The position numbers and the translations under genes were made by a program. From Puteibacter caeruleilacunae (GTDB lineage: Bacteria; Bacteroidota; Bacteroidia; Bacteroidales; Prolixibacteraceae), in assembly GCA_005217565.1 (NCBI GenBank), contig SJCO01000001.1:870724-934723 (forward strand): a stretch of 64,000 nt of DNA, in the 5' to 3' direction. Each line of letters starts with the position of its first letter. Within the stretch, counting starts at the first letter, position 1. Positions 1 through 8,286 of the stretch are shown here, in pieces. Below the pieces are notes generated by a model that saw only the letters and a list, made by a program, of their open reading frames with translations, had not been told where the DNA came from and searched no databases.

Positions 1-1
1 T

Positions 2-871
2 AAGTTTATTGTTTCACTTCCTCAGAATCAGGTTGAAGAGCAACGGGCAGTTGTTGTTGAGGATGTTTGCTGCGAGGAGCCAGAAGAGGAAATTGAAGAG
101 AAAGGCCAGACTGGTTACCGTGTTTTGGTTGTTGAGGATGAACCTGAAATGCTTAAATACCTGGTGTCGAAATTGCAGCCTCTGTATCATGTTGAAACAG
201 CCTACAACGGAGATGAAGCTTTGCGTATATTGGGAGAACAGAAGGTTAACCTGATCATCACTGATGTGTTGATGCCAAAAATGGATGGTTATGAATTCTG
301 TACTCGCTTGAAGCAGAATCCTGAATTTGCCATGATTCCAATTCTTGTGTTATCGGGACAGTCGACCGAAGCAAAAATCAGCCGCTTCTTTAAGCTGGGG
401 ATTGAGGATTATATGGTTAAGCCATTTTCTGATGTTTTGCTGCTTTCAAGGATTGAGAATATCTTGAATTATCGCCGTGATCTTACGAAGCGATTTATAA
501 CGGGTAACCTGAATCTTAATAATGGAGAGGATAAGGTTTCTGACTCTGAGTTGATGGAGAATCTTGTGGAGTTTATATTCTCTAGAATTCAAGAACCTGG
601 TTTTAATGTTAGTGATGTGATTACTCACCTGGGGGGAAATAAGAAGGTTGCTTATCAGTTGGTGAGTGATCAGTTCAATATCAGTATTAAGAAGCTTATC
701 GACCAGATAAAGGTGGAAAGGGCAACTGGATTGTTAAAGGAGGATAAAGAGCTTTCCATAGCTGAAATTGCTACTTTATGTGGCTTTAATGATCCGAAGT
801 ACTTTAGTACATGGTTTAAACGTAGTACTGGGGAAAAACCTTCTATTTATCGGGAGAATGGGGTGAGTTAA
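2..871 (+). CDS. Hybrid two-component system regulator, C-terminal part (receiver + AraC HTH), cut by window start
   Basis: The reading frame is open from the first bases, so the gene starts upstream of the window. The first residues (KFIVSLP) match the end of a histidine kinase ATPase domain. An acidic linker rich in Glu follows, then a receiver domain beginning VLVVEDEPEML with the phosphoacceptor Asp in the motif IITDVLMPKMDGYE. The last 100 residues are an AraC-type double helix-turn-helix (SIAEIATLCGFNDPKYFSTW). This order is the hallmark of Bacteroidota hybrid two-component regulators that sense glycan breakdown products in the periplasm and activate polysaccharide utilization genes. 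The sensor part is not visible, so the signal is unknown. It could control the phosphoesterase locus that starts 1.7 kb downstream, but that locus also has its own sigma/anti-sigma pair. Confidence 0.93.
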   Translation, partial: KFIVSLPQNQVEEQRAVVVEDVCCEEPEEEIEEKGQTGYRVLVVEDEPEMLKYLVSKLQPLYHVETAYNGDEALRILGEQKVNLIITDVLMPKMDGYEFCTRLKQNPEFAMIPILVLSGQSTEAKISRFFKLGIEDYMVKPFSDVLLLSRIENILNYRRDLTKRFITGNLNLNNGEDKVSDSELMENLVEFIFSRIQEPGFNVSDVITHLGGNKKVAYQLVSDQFNISIKKLIDQIKVERATGLLKEDKELSIAEIATLCGFNDPKYFSTWFKRSTGEKPSIYRENGVS

Positions 872-872
872 A

Positions 873-1080
873 GGGTCCTGCCGGACGGGCTCTCATTTTT
901 GTCTTGACACAAAAACGAGACAAAAAAGTCAAGGCTGCCTGCAAAAAGTAATCAATTTATTGCGGTTGCTAACTTCGGCTGGGTGATCTTCTCCCTTCGG
1001 TCAAAGCTTCCCAGTCTCACTAAGCAACCGCTGCTAAATCAATCCCTTTTTTCAGGAGGCCATTTCGGGTGCGGTGGTCT
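873..1080 (+). repeat. Long palindromic intergenic repeat, copy A
   Basis: The element starts directly after the stop codon at 871. A leader module (GCCGGACGGGCTCTC followed by a small TTTTTGTC/GACAAAAA stem) precedes a 129-bp imperfect palindrome at 933-1061. The palindrome runs from GGCTGCCTG to CAGGAGGCC, and its arms pair over most of their length (GGTTGCTAACTT... with ...CTAAGCAACC). The same unit occurs at 52972-53100 and 56909-57037, with partial copies at 1313, 3690-4055 and 42599. No transposase is linked. Function is unknown; position after a stop codon suggests a 3'-end structure. Confidence 0.85.
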
Positions 1081-1104
1081 GTAGCATTGAACCACATTAC
1101 TTTA

Positions 1105-1176
1105 CAGCTGTAGATTCAAACGCGAAGGCCTGAAGCGTTGAATCTACAGCTGACAGCGTCCGCAGGTCCTGTCAGC
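1105..1176. repeat. Two consecutive hairpins
   Basis: CAGCTGTAGATTCAAACGC at 1105-1123 pairs with GCGTTGAATCTACAGCTG at 1135-1152, with a single bulged A and an 11-nt loop. The next hairpin overlaps it: GCTGACAG at 1149-1156 pairs with CTGTCAGC at 1169-1176. No T-tract follows. They lie just after repeat copy A and may be part of the same intergenic mosaic. Confidence 0.7.
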
Positions 1177-1264
1177 GTGTTAAACAAAAGGCCAGCCTGT
1201 AACTTAGAACGATTCTGTGTGCTCAAGATATGGATCAGCATTGCTGATGCATTAGCTATAACTT

Positions 1265-1310
1265 TTAAAAGGTCTCTGTGTTTACTTTGTGTCCTCTGTG
1301 GTTAAAAATT
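1265..1310. repeat. Short dispersed CTCTGTG-type intergenic motif
   Basis: The reverse strand reads as an 'accacagagg...acacagagacc' run, a low-complexity motif scattered in intergenic DNA of many bacteria. A second shorter copy (TTTTTAACCACAGAG) lies near 3651-3667. No function can be assigned. Confidence 0.4.
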
Positions 1311-1312
1311 CC

Positions 1313-1425
1313 ACTCGGTGATCTTCTCCCTTCGGTCAAAGCTTCCCAGTCTCACTAAGCAACCGCCGCTAAATCAATCACTTTTTGCAGGAGGCCATTT
1401 CGAGTGCGGTGGTCTGTTTAAACAA
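1313..1425 (+). repeat. Palindromic intergenic repeat, half copy B
   Basis: Only the right arm of the palindrome is present: GGTGATCTTCTCCC to GGAGGCCATTTCG, followed by the same GTGCGGTGGTCTG tail as copy A. It differs from copy A at few positions (for example CCGCCGC for CCGCTGC). The left arm is absent, so this copy cannot fold the full hairpin. Confidence 0.8.
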
Positions 1426-1796
1426 TAGGTTGAATTGAGGGGTGATCTTGATGGCTAATTTTTTCTTTTGGAGAGATGTTGTTTAAGAAATCTAATTATG
1501 TAACGGTTGTTATTATGTTGGTATGTGGACAAAGAAAATCTATATGAGTTTAGTATCTAGAATAGAGGCTGATTGTCAGAAAGTTTTCTTCTTAAATACT
1601 AATGTAAAATAAGACGTTTTAAGGCCTTTGTTTTTATAATGTGGTACTGATGAGCGAGAAGGTGATATAGTTGATTAAGACCATGTTAAAATTGAATTTG
1701 AAGCATGTGAAAGTTATTTGTTCGGTCTGGGAAAGCTAAAAATAGACTTGAAAATGGATATTGTTGTGTTTTGCTATCTGTAGATTGCAAATTTAC
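1426..1796. other. Gene-free stretch
   Basis: No convincing open reading frame, promoter or RNA gene was seen on either strand. Base composition is AT-rich like the rest of the window. Confidence 0.5.
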
Positions 1797-1919
1797 TCAA
1801 GCTCCTTACTAGGCCCCTACAAACTCCTCTCAAAGCCCCCTTTTTGCAGAAGTTGAGTAGGCTTTGGTAGGGCTTTGACAAGGCTCGGAGAAGACTCAGA
1901 GAAGGCTCCTACTAGAATG
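1797..1919. repeat. Degenerate 11-nt periodic repeat in inverted halves
   Basis: At 1858-1913 a unit of the type rnAAGGCTCnG (first units GTAGGCTTTG, GTAGGGCTTTG) recurs about five times with 10-11 nt period. The preceding 1801-1845 segment holds the same kind of unit in the opposite orientation (CTCAAAGCCCCC, CTACAAACTCC). The halves could form an imperfect stem. No gene is involved. Confidence 0.5.
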
Positions 1920-1926
1920 GAGAAGT

Positions 1927-2549
1927 AGATGCTTTAAGATAAACATAAATTAAAGAAAGAAAACAAAAAGGCTGTTTTTTATAACATAAGTCTATGAAAA
2001 TTCTTACTAAGATATAATGCAAAGATAGTTTTCTGTATAAAAAAAGAGCAGTATTGGAGTAAACCAATTTGTGCAAAGAATTATCCCCTTTATTCTATCC
2101 TCTATTCTGCTTTGTATTGCCTCAGCGACCATAAAGAACTAACGGAAAACATGCTGTTTTTTACCATTCATTTTTTAACCTTTCACTCTAATCAAGTCTT
2201 AAAACAGATAATGTGAAAAATGCGAGTGTGTTGTTGTAAATGATATCATAATCTGTAATGGGCAGAAAATGAGGGTGAAAGAAATCTCAAATTAGCATGA
2301 TAGGATTGGTGGACTTGCAATGGTAACAATCAAATCTAAGTGGGAATCATATTTTATTGCGATTTCGTAGTTTTAGGAATGAGATTACAGGTAAGATGTA
2401 TCTTTTTCCAATAAAATAGGAGGGTAACCATCAGTTTTTGCGTCATTAATAATGAATGAACTATTTATCGGAAAGAGAATTCTCATTAGAGTGATCTCAC
2501 GACAACTAGTTAACTCAATCGGAATAAGTAATAAATTTAACTAAAGACT
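1927..2549. other. Gene-free stretch upstream of the phosphodiesterase gene
   Basis: No reading frame with coding character was seen. The segment presumably contains the promoter of the gene at 2550, but I could not identify a convincing TAnnTTTG box at a usual distance. Confidence 0.5.
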
Positions 2550-3452
2550 ATGTACAGAAGAATTTACCTTCTAATGATTGCTGCAATGATCTTTGCAGGT
2601 TGTGGGACTTCGACTCCCAAAGCAAAACGAGTGGTAATGATTGCCCTTGATGGAATTTGTGTTGACGGGTATAAGACTGCAAAAACGCCCAATCTAGACA
2701 AATTAATGAATGAAGGTGCTTTATCGTTGCAGACTAGAGATGTAATGCCATCAGTAACGCTGCCAAACTGGACGAGTATCCTTACAGGTAGTGGTCCTGA
2801 ACAACATGGTACAGTGAATAATGGATGGCAGATTGATAAGTTTGTATTGCCTCCAGTAGATAAGGACAGTAAAGGGTATTATCCTTCGATTTTTAAGGTA
2901 GCTAAAGATCAGGTGCCAGGAATGAAGACTGCTTTTTATTATAACTGGAAGAACTTAGTTTATCCTTACAATCAGGATTTTATTGATGAAGTGAGCTTCG
3001 AAGAAAAGGATGGTTATTTAGATAATTACCAGAAGGCTTACAATTTTATTGTAGAGAATAAAGAGAAACCATCGATAGTATTCCTTTATTCAGTACATAC
3101 AGATCATGCAGGTCATCGTTCAGGATGGATGTCGCCAGAGTATATCAAGTCGATTGAAGAGGCTGATATTGAGATTGGTAATTTCCTTGCTAAATTAAAG
3201 GAAGAGGGATTGTATGAGGATACTCACTTTATGTTCCTTACCGATCACGGCGGCGGTCCAAAAGGTCATGGAGGCGTTACTACAGAAGAGATGGTTGTAC
3301 CATGGGGAATTACAGGTCCTGGTATCAAGAAAGGCTTTAAAATCACAGAGCCTAACAATACAGTAAATACTGCTGGTACTATTGCTTACCTTTTTGGTTG
3401 TAAAGTTCCTCAGGCATGGACTACCGAAGTTCCTGAAACAATTTGGGAATAA
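2550..3452 (+). CDS. Secreted alkaline-phosphatase-superfamily phosphodiesterase (NPP-like lipoprotein)
   Basis: A 300-residue lipoprotein: signal peptide with lipobox FAGC (Cys18). The fold signature is that of type I phosphodiesterase/nucleotide pyrophosphatases: metal ligand Asp34 in MIALDG, probable nucleophile Thr70 in MPSVTLPNW with the conserved Asn73, Asp185/His189 in HTDHAGH, and Asp232-His233 plus His240 in TDHGGGPKGHGG. All metal ligands expected for a two-zinc site are present. The family cleaves phosphodiesters in nucleotides, lysophospholipids or phosphoglycans; the substrate here cannot be read from sequence. It is the first gene of the phosphoesterase locus and stands alone, separated from the next gene by 670 bp of repeats. 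A simple GGTTGAA-type repeat begins right after its stop codon. Confidence 0.88.
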   Translation: MYRRIYLLMIAAMIFAGCGTSTPKAKRVVMIALDGICVDGYKTAKTPNLDKLMNEGALSLQTRDVMPSVTLPNWTSILTGSGPEQHGTVNNGWQIDKFVLPPVDKDSKGYYPSIFKVAKDQVPGMKTAFYYNWKNLVYPYNQDFIDEVSFEEKDGYLDNYQKAYNFIVENKEKPSIVFLYSVHTDHAGHRSGWMSPEYIKSIEEADIEIGNFLAKLKEEGLYEDTHFMFLTDHGGGPKGHGGVTTEEMVVPWGITGPGIKKGFKITEPNNTVNTAGTIAYLFGCKVPQAWTTEVPETIWE

Positions 3453-3453
3453 A

Positions 3454-3515
3454 AAGGTAGAAAAGGTTGAAAGGATAAAAGGTTGAAAGGTTGAACGGAG
3501 GGACGGTTGGAAGGT
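3454..3515 (+). repeat. GGTTGAAAGG-type simple repeat tract
   Basis: After the stop codon the sequence AAGGTTGAAAGG and variants recur (3465-3515). The same type of tract lies at 23241-23320, at the 3' end of the last gene of the same locus. Such tracts are common after Bacteroidota genes and no function is claimed. Confidence 0.6.
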
Positions 3516-3689
3516 GTTTCGTTAGTATGCGGGAGGCAGTGGAAGATGGAAAAGGAGACTGGAAACCGGAGGACCGGAGACTGGAAAAGGTTTCAGTTCG
3601 GCTGATGCCTCACAGTTTCAGGTTGCTCGTTGATGTTGTTGTGGTGGTAATTTTTTAACCACAGAGACGCATGGATTTGCAGACCTTCG

Positions 3690-4060
3690 CATACGAATCG
3701 GCCTCCTGAAAAAAGTGAGAAGATCACCCAGCCGAAGTTAGCAAGAGCAACAAATCGATTACTTTTTTCAGGTAGCCTTGATCTTTTTGTCTCGTTTTTG
3801 CATCAAGGCAAAAATGAGAAGCCAGTTCGGCTTGAGAACAAGATCACCCAGTTGCACTTAGCAAGAGCAACAAATCGATTACTTTTTTCAGGTAGCCTTG
3901 TCTTTTTTGTCTCGTTTTTGCGGTAAGGCAAAAATGAGAAGCCAGTTCGGCTTGAGAACAACGGCAAAAATGAGAGCCCGTCCGGCAGGACAATCTGTCT
4001 GAAAGACAAAAGCCCTGTCCGGCAGGACAAAAGAAAAGCCCTGTTCGGCTTACGAACAAT
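3690..4060 (-). repeat. Palindromic intergenic repeat, rearranged copy C with a 120-bp tandem duplication
   Basis: Read on the minus strand this is the same element as copy A. The half containing the tail is collapsed: GGCCTCCTGAAAAAAGTG at 3700-3717 is joined almost directly to AGAAGATCACCC. The segment 3721-3840 is then repeated as 3841-3960 (120 bp each, about ten differences). It ends with repeats of the GTCCGGCAGGAC palindrome (near 3980 and 4020), matching the leader module of copy A on the opposite strand. Small open frames in it on the minus strand are by-products of the repeat. Confidence 0.85.
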
Positions 4061-4070
4061 AGGAAACAAT

Positions 4071-4085
4071 CGTTTCAAAGAAACG
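4071..4085. repeat. Small perfect hairpin CGTTTC-aaa-GAAACG upstream of the metallophosphoesterase gene
   Basis: CGTTTC at 4071-4076 and GAAACG at 4080-4085 form a perfect 6-bp stem 38 nt before the start codon at 4124, with an additional outer pairing GGAAACA/TGTTT. It may be an operator, a leader structure or part of the adjacent repeat. Confidence 0.4.
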
Positions 4086-4123
4086 TTCTGTTTACAGGAA
4101 TGAATAAAATAAATAGAAAATAA

Positions 4124-6607
4124 ATGAGGTATATTATTTTACTAACACTCATCTTCACTGCGTCCATTTCATTTGGTCAGCTCAAAGGATATGTCTTTTG
4201 GGATGAGAATGGAAATGAAATAAAAGACAAGGGAGAGCAGAATGTTGAGAATGCAATTTTATCTGATGGTTTCAATGTTGTAAAAAGTAATAAGTCGGGA
4301 GAGTTTAAACTTCCAGGCTGGGAAAAGCAACGTTTTGTTACCATCTATCCAGGGGCAAACATGGCTTGCCAGCAGCGATTCATCAGAATCAATAAAAATA
4401 CCAAAGCGTACACTTTTGCGGTGCAACCAAAGCAGAAGAAGCAAGACGTGAGGTTTGTTCAGATATCAGATACCGAAACCTTTGAACACCGTGAATGGGT
4501 GGATAACCTAAAGGAATATGCACGAATTCATCAACCAGACTTCATTGTGCATACGGGTGATATTTGCTATGAAACCGGGATGAAATGGCATTCCGAAAAT
4601 CTTACATCCAAAGATGTGGGAGTACCACTATATTATTGTTTAGGAAATCATGACCTCATTAAGGGAACTTATGGTGAGGAGTATTTCGAGAAGTGTTTTG
4701 GTCCTGCATGGTATGCCTTTGAAGAAGGAAATAGCGTGTATGTAGTTACACCAATGATGGGAGGAGACTACAAGCCAGGTTTTACACGAGATGATATTGG
4801 TGGATGGCTTAAGAATCTTCTAAACACTTATGAGGAACAACAACCAAAGGTGTTCTTTAATCATGATTTGCTGACTGAAAGTGAAGATTTCTTATTTAAA
4901 ATAAAGGGTAATGAGTCGATCAACCTTACCGATTACAACCTGAAAGCATGGCTGTATGGTCATTGGCATGTAAACCGTTTTAAAGAGCATGGTGATAAAG
5001 GAGTAGTTTCGTATGGTACAGCCACAGCAGTAATGGGTGGTATAGATCACTCTCCATCTGGATTTAGGGTGATCAATGTAGATGCAAAAGGCGATACAAA
5101 GTCGCATTTTAGATGGACTTACCTAAATCGTGAAATAGAAATTGTTTCACCACAGAAAGAATTGGTACAGCTTGATGATCAAGGTAATGTGAGAATTGCT
5201 GTGAATACCTATCACACAGGAGCAGAGGTTGATAGTGTGAAATATGCCATCTGGGGAGAAGAAGGTTTCAACTGGAAGTCATCAATGCAAACAGATAAGT
5301 GGAAGAAAATGACACAGCAGTCTGATTGGAACTGGGAGGCAGACTTTAAGCCATTTAGTCAAAAGCATTATATGCTTGTTATCGATGCTTATCTTAAAAA
5401 TGGAGATATCCTACACACAAAACGCAATTTCAGTACATCTAATGCATCGAATGACATAACGCCTCAGACAGATTGGACTAATCTTGGAGGTAATAAAGAG
5501 CATCACGCAACAGTGAAGATGTTTCATGGTATGCCTTATAAATTGAAATGGAGTGCTAATGTAGGGAGCAATATTTACATGTCATCGCCTGTTGTGCTTG
5601 GAAATAAAGTGATAACAGCAAGCTTTGATGATGGAAGTGCATCTGATTGTTATGTTGTTTGTTTTGATGCCAACTCAGGTAAGGAGTGTTGGAAGAATAA
5701 GATCGATAATGGTATTAAAAATCAGATGGTGATTGCACAAGGGTTGGTTATTGGTACTGATGTCTTGGGATTTACCTATGCCTTTGATGTAGCTACCGGA
5801 AAACTTGTCTGGAAACGCGATTTGGAGTACAAACGCTTGCCTGCATTTATTTCAGGTATTGTTACTGATGGAGAGGTTGTTTATACTGGTTTTGGATCCT
5901 CGTTATGTGCGCTTGAAGCGGCTACAGGTGATATCATCTGGAGAAATAAAGATTGGAATGGAGGAGAAGGAACTACACCAACGATGACCATTGCCGATGA
6001 TATTTTAATTGTTTCAAGACATTGGGGATCGCTTTATGCTCATGATCGTAAGACAGGAAAAGTTCTTTGGTCGCGAGGTGATGATGGCCTACGATTCAGA
6101 GATGGTGTGATAAGTTATGTCGATGGAAAACTATGGCTTGCAGGTCGTGGAAACCAGGATTTTGGCAAAGGAGCACTCTTTCAACTAGATCCTAAAACAG
6201 GTAAAACCATCAAGAAAACAGCCACAGGTATGCAACATACCGGAACATCCGCACCTTTGATTTTAGAGAATCAATTTATTGTGGCAAGTTCTGATCCAGG
6301 AATTGCAGCCATCGAACGCGAATCAGGTAAGAAGAAATGGCAGTTTGAAGTAGGTGACGCTTTGCTTTATACGCCTTCTTATTTCAGCGATCGCCAACAG
6401 AGTATCGAATCAACACCTGTGCTAATTGGTGATAAGGTTGTATTCGGAGCCATGGATGGTTGTGTGTATGTATTAGATTCAGCCACAGGTCGTCTGATGT
6501 GGAAAGCAGAGCTGGGAGCTCCTGTAATGACCTCTGTTGCAGTAGCGGATCATTGTATATATATCTGTGATTTTGCCGGTAACATTTATTGTTATCAAGA
6601 AAACTAA
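4124..6607 (+). CDS. Metallophosphoesterase fused to a PQQ-like beta-propeller
   Basis: An 827-residue secreted protein (signal peptide ending near FGQ, residue 19). Order: an N-terminal SdrD/B-like or MetallophosN-type beta domain (20-105, with KGYVFWDENGNE), a calcineurin-like phosphoesterase domain (about 108-330), a linker beta domain (about 340-445), then a PQQ-type propeller (about 473-827) with repeated 'FDxxTGKxxW' blades. Phosphoesterase motifs are GDIC (Asp146), GNHD (Asn175-His176), NHD (His247) and GHWH (His280, His282). The first metal motif is Asp116-Thr-Glu118 rather than the usual Asp-x-His, which could change metal choice or activity. It is followed after 14 bp by the endonuclease/exonuclease/phosphatase gene and is probably co-transcribed with it. 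Substrate unknown; the propeller may bind a partner or polymer. Confidence 0.88.
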   Translation: MRYIILLTLIFTASISFGQLKGYVFWDENGNEIKDKGEQNVENAILSDGFNVVKSNKSGEFKLPGWEKQRFVTIYPGANMACQQRFIRINKNTKAYTFAVQPKQKKQDVRFVQISDTETFEHREWVDNLKEYARIHQPDFIVHTGDICYETGMKWHSENLTSKDVGVPLYYCLGNHDLIKGTYGEEYFEKCFGPAWYAFEEGNSVYVVTPMMGGDYKPGFTRDDIGGWLKNLLNTYEEQQPKVFFNHDLLTESEDFLFKIKGNESINLTDYNLKAWLYGHWHVNRFKEHGDKGVVSYGTATAVMGGIDHSPSGFRVINVDAKGDTKSHFRWTYLNREIEIVSPQKELVQLDDQGNVRIAVNTYHTGAEVDSVKYAIWGEEGFNWKSSMQTDKWKKMTQQSDWNWEADFKPFSQKHYMLVIDAYLKNGDILHTKRNFSTSNASNDITPQTDWTNLGGNKEHHATVKMFHGMPYKLKWSANVGSNIYMSSPVVLGNKVITASFDDGSASDCYVVCFDANSGKECWKNKIDNGIKNQMVIAQGLVIGTDVLGFTYAFDVATGKLVWKRDLEYKRLPAFISGIVTDGEVVYTGFGSSLCALEAATGDIIWRNKDWNGGEGTTPTMTIADDILIVSRHWGSLYAHDRKTGKVLWSRGDDGLRFRDGVISYVDGKLWLAGRGNQDFGKGALFQLDPKTGKTIKKTATGMQHTGTSAPLILENQFIVASSDPGIAAIERESGKKKWQFEVGDALLYTPSYFSDRQQSIESTPVLIGDKVVFGAMDGCVYVLDSATGRLMWKAELGAPVMTSVAVADHCIYICDFAGNIYCYQEN

Positions 6608-6621
6608 AAAAAATTAAACCT

Positions 6622-7551
6622 ATGAGAATATTAAGTATTGTAATCGCTTGCTTCATTCTGGCAAGCTGTTCTGTAAAGAAAGAAAAAGATACTACCCAGT
6701 TGAAGGTGATGGTTTGGAATATCCTCCATGGAGGGAAGAATAAGGATCTTCCTGTGGATGGGCGACCAGATGTAATTAGCATCATCAAGGAGACTAAAGC
6801 CGATGTTATATTGATGATTGAAACATATGGTGCAGCTCCAATGATTGCAGATTCACTGGGCTATCATCATGAGTTACTGTCTAGCAATCTATGTGTATAC
6901 AGTAAGTATCCTATCACTAAAAAGATGGTATTTCCTGATCAGATTTCTACATTCAACTTTGGAGGAGTGCAGATCTCAGTGAATGGTCAGCCAGTGAATG
7001 TTTTCGATACATGGTTACATTACCTTCCTGATACTCGTCTGGCTCCAACTGATAAGTCTGAAGCAGAAATTTTAGCCTGGGAAAATGAAGGATCAAGAGA
7101 TGATGAAGTATTCAAAATCCTTGACGCAATAAAACCTTATTTACACGATAGTATTCCAGTGCTTATGGGAGGTGATTTTAACAGTCACTCTCACCTTGAC
7201 TGGACTGACGCGACTAAGAATATGTACAATCATGGTGGAGCAGTTGTAAACTGGACTGTTTCGAAGGCTATGACTGATGCTGGTTTTGAGGATACATTCC
7301 GTAAGATTCATCCAGATCCGGTAAAGAATATTGGAACAACATGGTTGGCTGCAGGAGGGAAGGATGGTAACCTGGTTTTTAATCGTCGTGATCGTATTGA
7401 CTATTTATATAAGAAAGGATCTGCATTGAAGGTGATCGATTCGAAATCGTATAATGCACCATTCTCTCAGCATTTTAAGATAGGAACAAAGGAATACGAC
7501 CACTTCCCATCTGATCATGGATTTGTGGTTACAACATTTGAATTGGAGTAA
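6622..7551 (+). CDS. Endonuclease/exonuclease/phosphatase family lipoprotein (EEP 1)
   Basis: The start at 6622 was chosen over the upstream TTG at 6589 because it begins a clean signal peptide (MRILSIVIACFILASCS) with lipobox Cys16. The 309-residue product carries the EEP fold motifs: Asn33 in VWNILHGG, Glu67 in MIETYG, His133 in DTWLHYL, Asp185/Asn187 in GGDFNSHSH and His299 in PSDHG. These are the catalytic residues of the DNase I/sphingomyelinase/inositol phosphatase superfamily, which hydrolyses phosphodiesters or phosphomonoesters with Mg2+. It lies 14 bp after the metallophosphoesterase-propeller gene and is followed by a terminator. It is paralogous to the protein encoded at 15372 (shared SKAM..AGF and HPD motifs). 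Likely acts outside the inner membrane; the substrate is not deducible. Confidence 0.9.
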   Translation: MRILSIVIACFILASCSVKKEKDTTQLKVMVWNILHGGKNKDLPVDGRPDVISIIKETKADVILMIETYGAAPMIADSLGYHHELLSSNLCVYSKYPITKKMVFPDQISTFNFGGVQISVNGQPVNVFDTWLHYLPDTRLAPTDKSEAEILAWENEGSRDDEVFKILDAIKPYLHDSIPVLMGGDFNSHSHLDWTDATKNMYNHGGAVVNWTVSKAMTDAGFEDTFRKIHPDPVKNIGTTWLAAGGKDGNLVFNRRDRIDYLYKKGSALKVIDSKSYNAPFSQHFKIGTKEYDHFPSDHGFVVTTFELE

Positions 7552-7588
7552 TAGAACTTTAGACTAAGTAATAGCGTAAAATGACTCG

Positions 7589-7616
7589 TTGGGGCATTCT
7601 TTAGGGGGTGCCCCAA
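7589..7616 (+). terminator. Hairpin after EEP 1
   Basis: TTGGGGCA at 7589-7596 pairs perfectly with TGCCCCAA at 7609-7616. It separates the phosphoesterase pair from the sigma factor gene. No T-run follows directly. Confidence 0.65.
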
Positions 7617-7693
7617 TCATGGTATTCAGTAGTTTATGTCTAAAAAGGTTACGCAGTACAGAGTAATACTTCTAACGATAGTAAGACAATCAT

Positions 7694-8218
7694 ATGGTTG
7701 AGTATATAAGAAGACAGTTACGTAGGGGGGATGGTTTCGAGAAACTTTTTGATGATTATTATCCTGTGATGGTGGTTTTTGCATCAAAACTTACTGGAGA
7801 TCGTATGGTTGCCGAAGAGGTTGTTCAGGATGTATTTGTGAAGTTCTGGCAAAAGAAGAAGGCAGGTCTTGTAAAAACTTCTTCCAAGGCATACATTTAT
7901 CGATCGGTATACAATAGATGTATGGATCTTTATCGCAGAGAAAAGCAGAGCTTCGTTCAGGCTGATGATATATATGATGATTCAAATCTTAAAAGTGATT
8001 TTAATGATTTGATCGCAGAGGCCGAATTGAAAGAAAGAATCGAAAATGCGATACTGGAATTAGCTCCTCAAACAGAGCGCATCTTTCGGATGAGTAGGGA
8101 GGAACAGCTTTCCTATCGTGAAATTGCTGAGCAATTAGATGTTTCAGTTAAAACTGTTGAAAACCAGGTAGGACGGGCATTGAAGCATTTAAAATACCGA
8201 CTGCGAAACTATCTTTAG
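7694..8218 (+). CDS. ECF RNA polymerase sigma factor (PUL type)
   Basis: The 174-residue protein has sigma region 2 (about 15-85; FEKLFDDYYPVMVVFA, then DVFVKFWQKK) and region 4 (about 120-170) ending in a helix-turn-helix SYREIAEQLDVSVKTVENQV. This is the sigma-70 family group found next to FecR/SusC in Bacteroidota. The downstream order sigma, FecR, SusC, SusD is the classical trans-envelope signalling arrangement, in which ligand binding at the SusC receptor releases the sigma factor from FecR. It should drive transcription of the susC operon and possibly of the flanking phosphoesterase operons. The start ATG at 7694 gives MVEYIRRQLRRGDGFEKLF, of normal length. Confidence 0.93.
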   Translation: MVEYIRRQLRRGDGFEKLFDDYYPVMVVFASKLTGDRMVAEEVVQDVFVKFWQKKKAGLVKTSSKAYIYRSVYNRCMDLYRREKQSFVQADDIYDDSNLKSDFNDLIAEAELKERIENAILELAPQTERIFRMSREEQLSYREIAEQLDVSVKTVENQVGRALKHLKYRLRNYL

Positions 8219-8286
8219 AAAAAAAATAATTTTTTTGTGAGGGGGGATGATCTTATCTGCGTCATTATAGTGAAAGCTACGATGAT

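Noticed and set aside
9-254. Open frame at the window start in another phase
   Set aside because: It is a shadow frame of the hybrid two-component regulator, whose own frame is open from position 2 and carries the receiver motifs.
3803-4078. Two minus-strand open frames of 71-91 codons rich in the motif SRTGF
   Set aside because: They are translations of the repeat copy C; the peptide periodicity simply follows the 120-bp DNA duplication.
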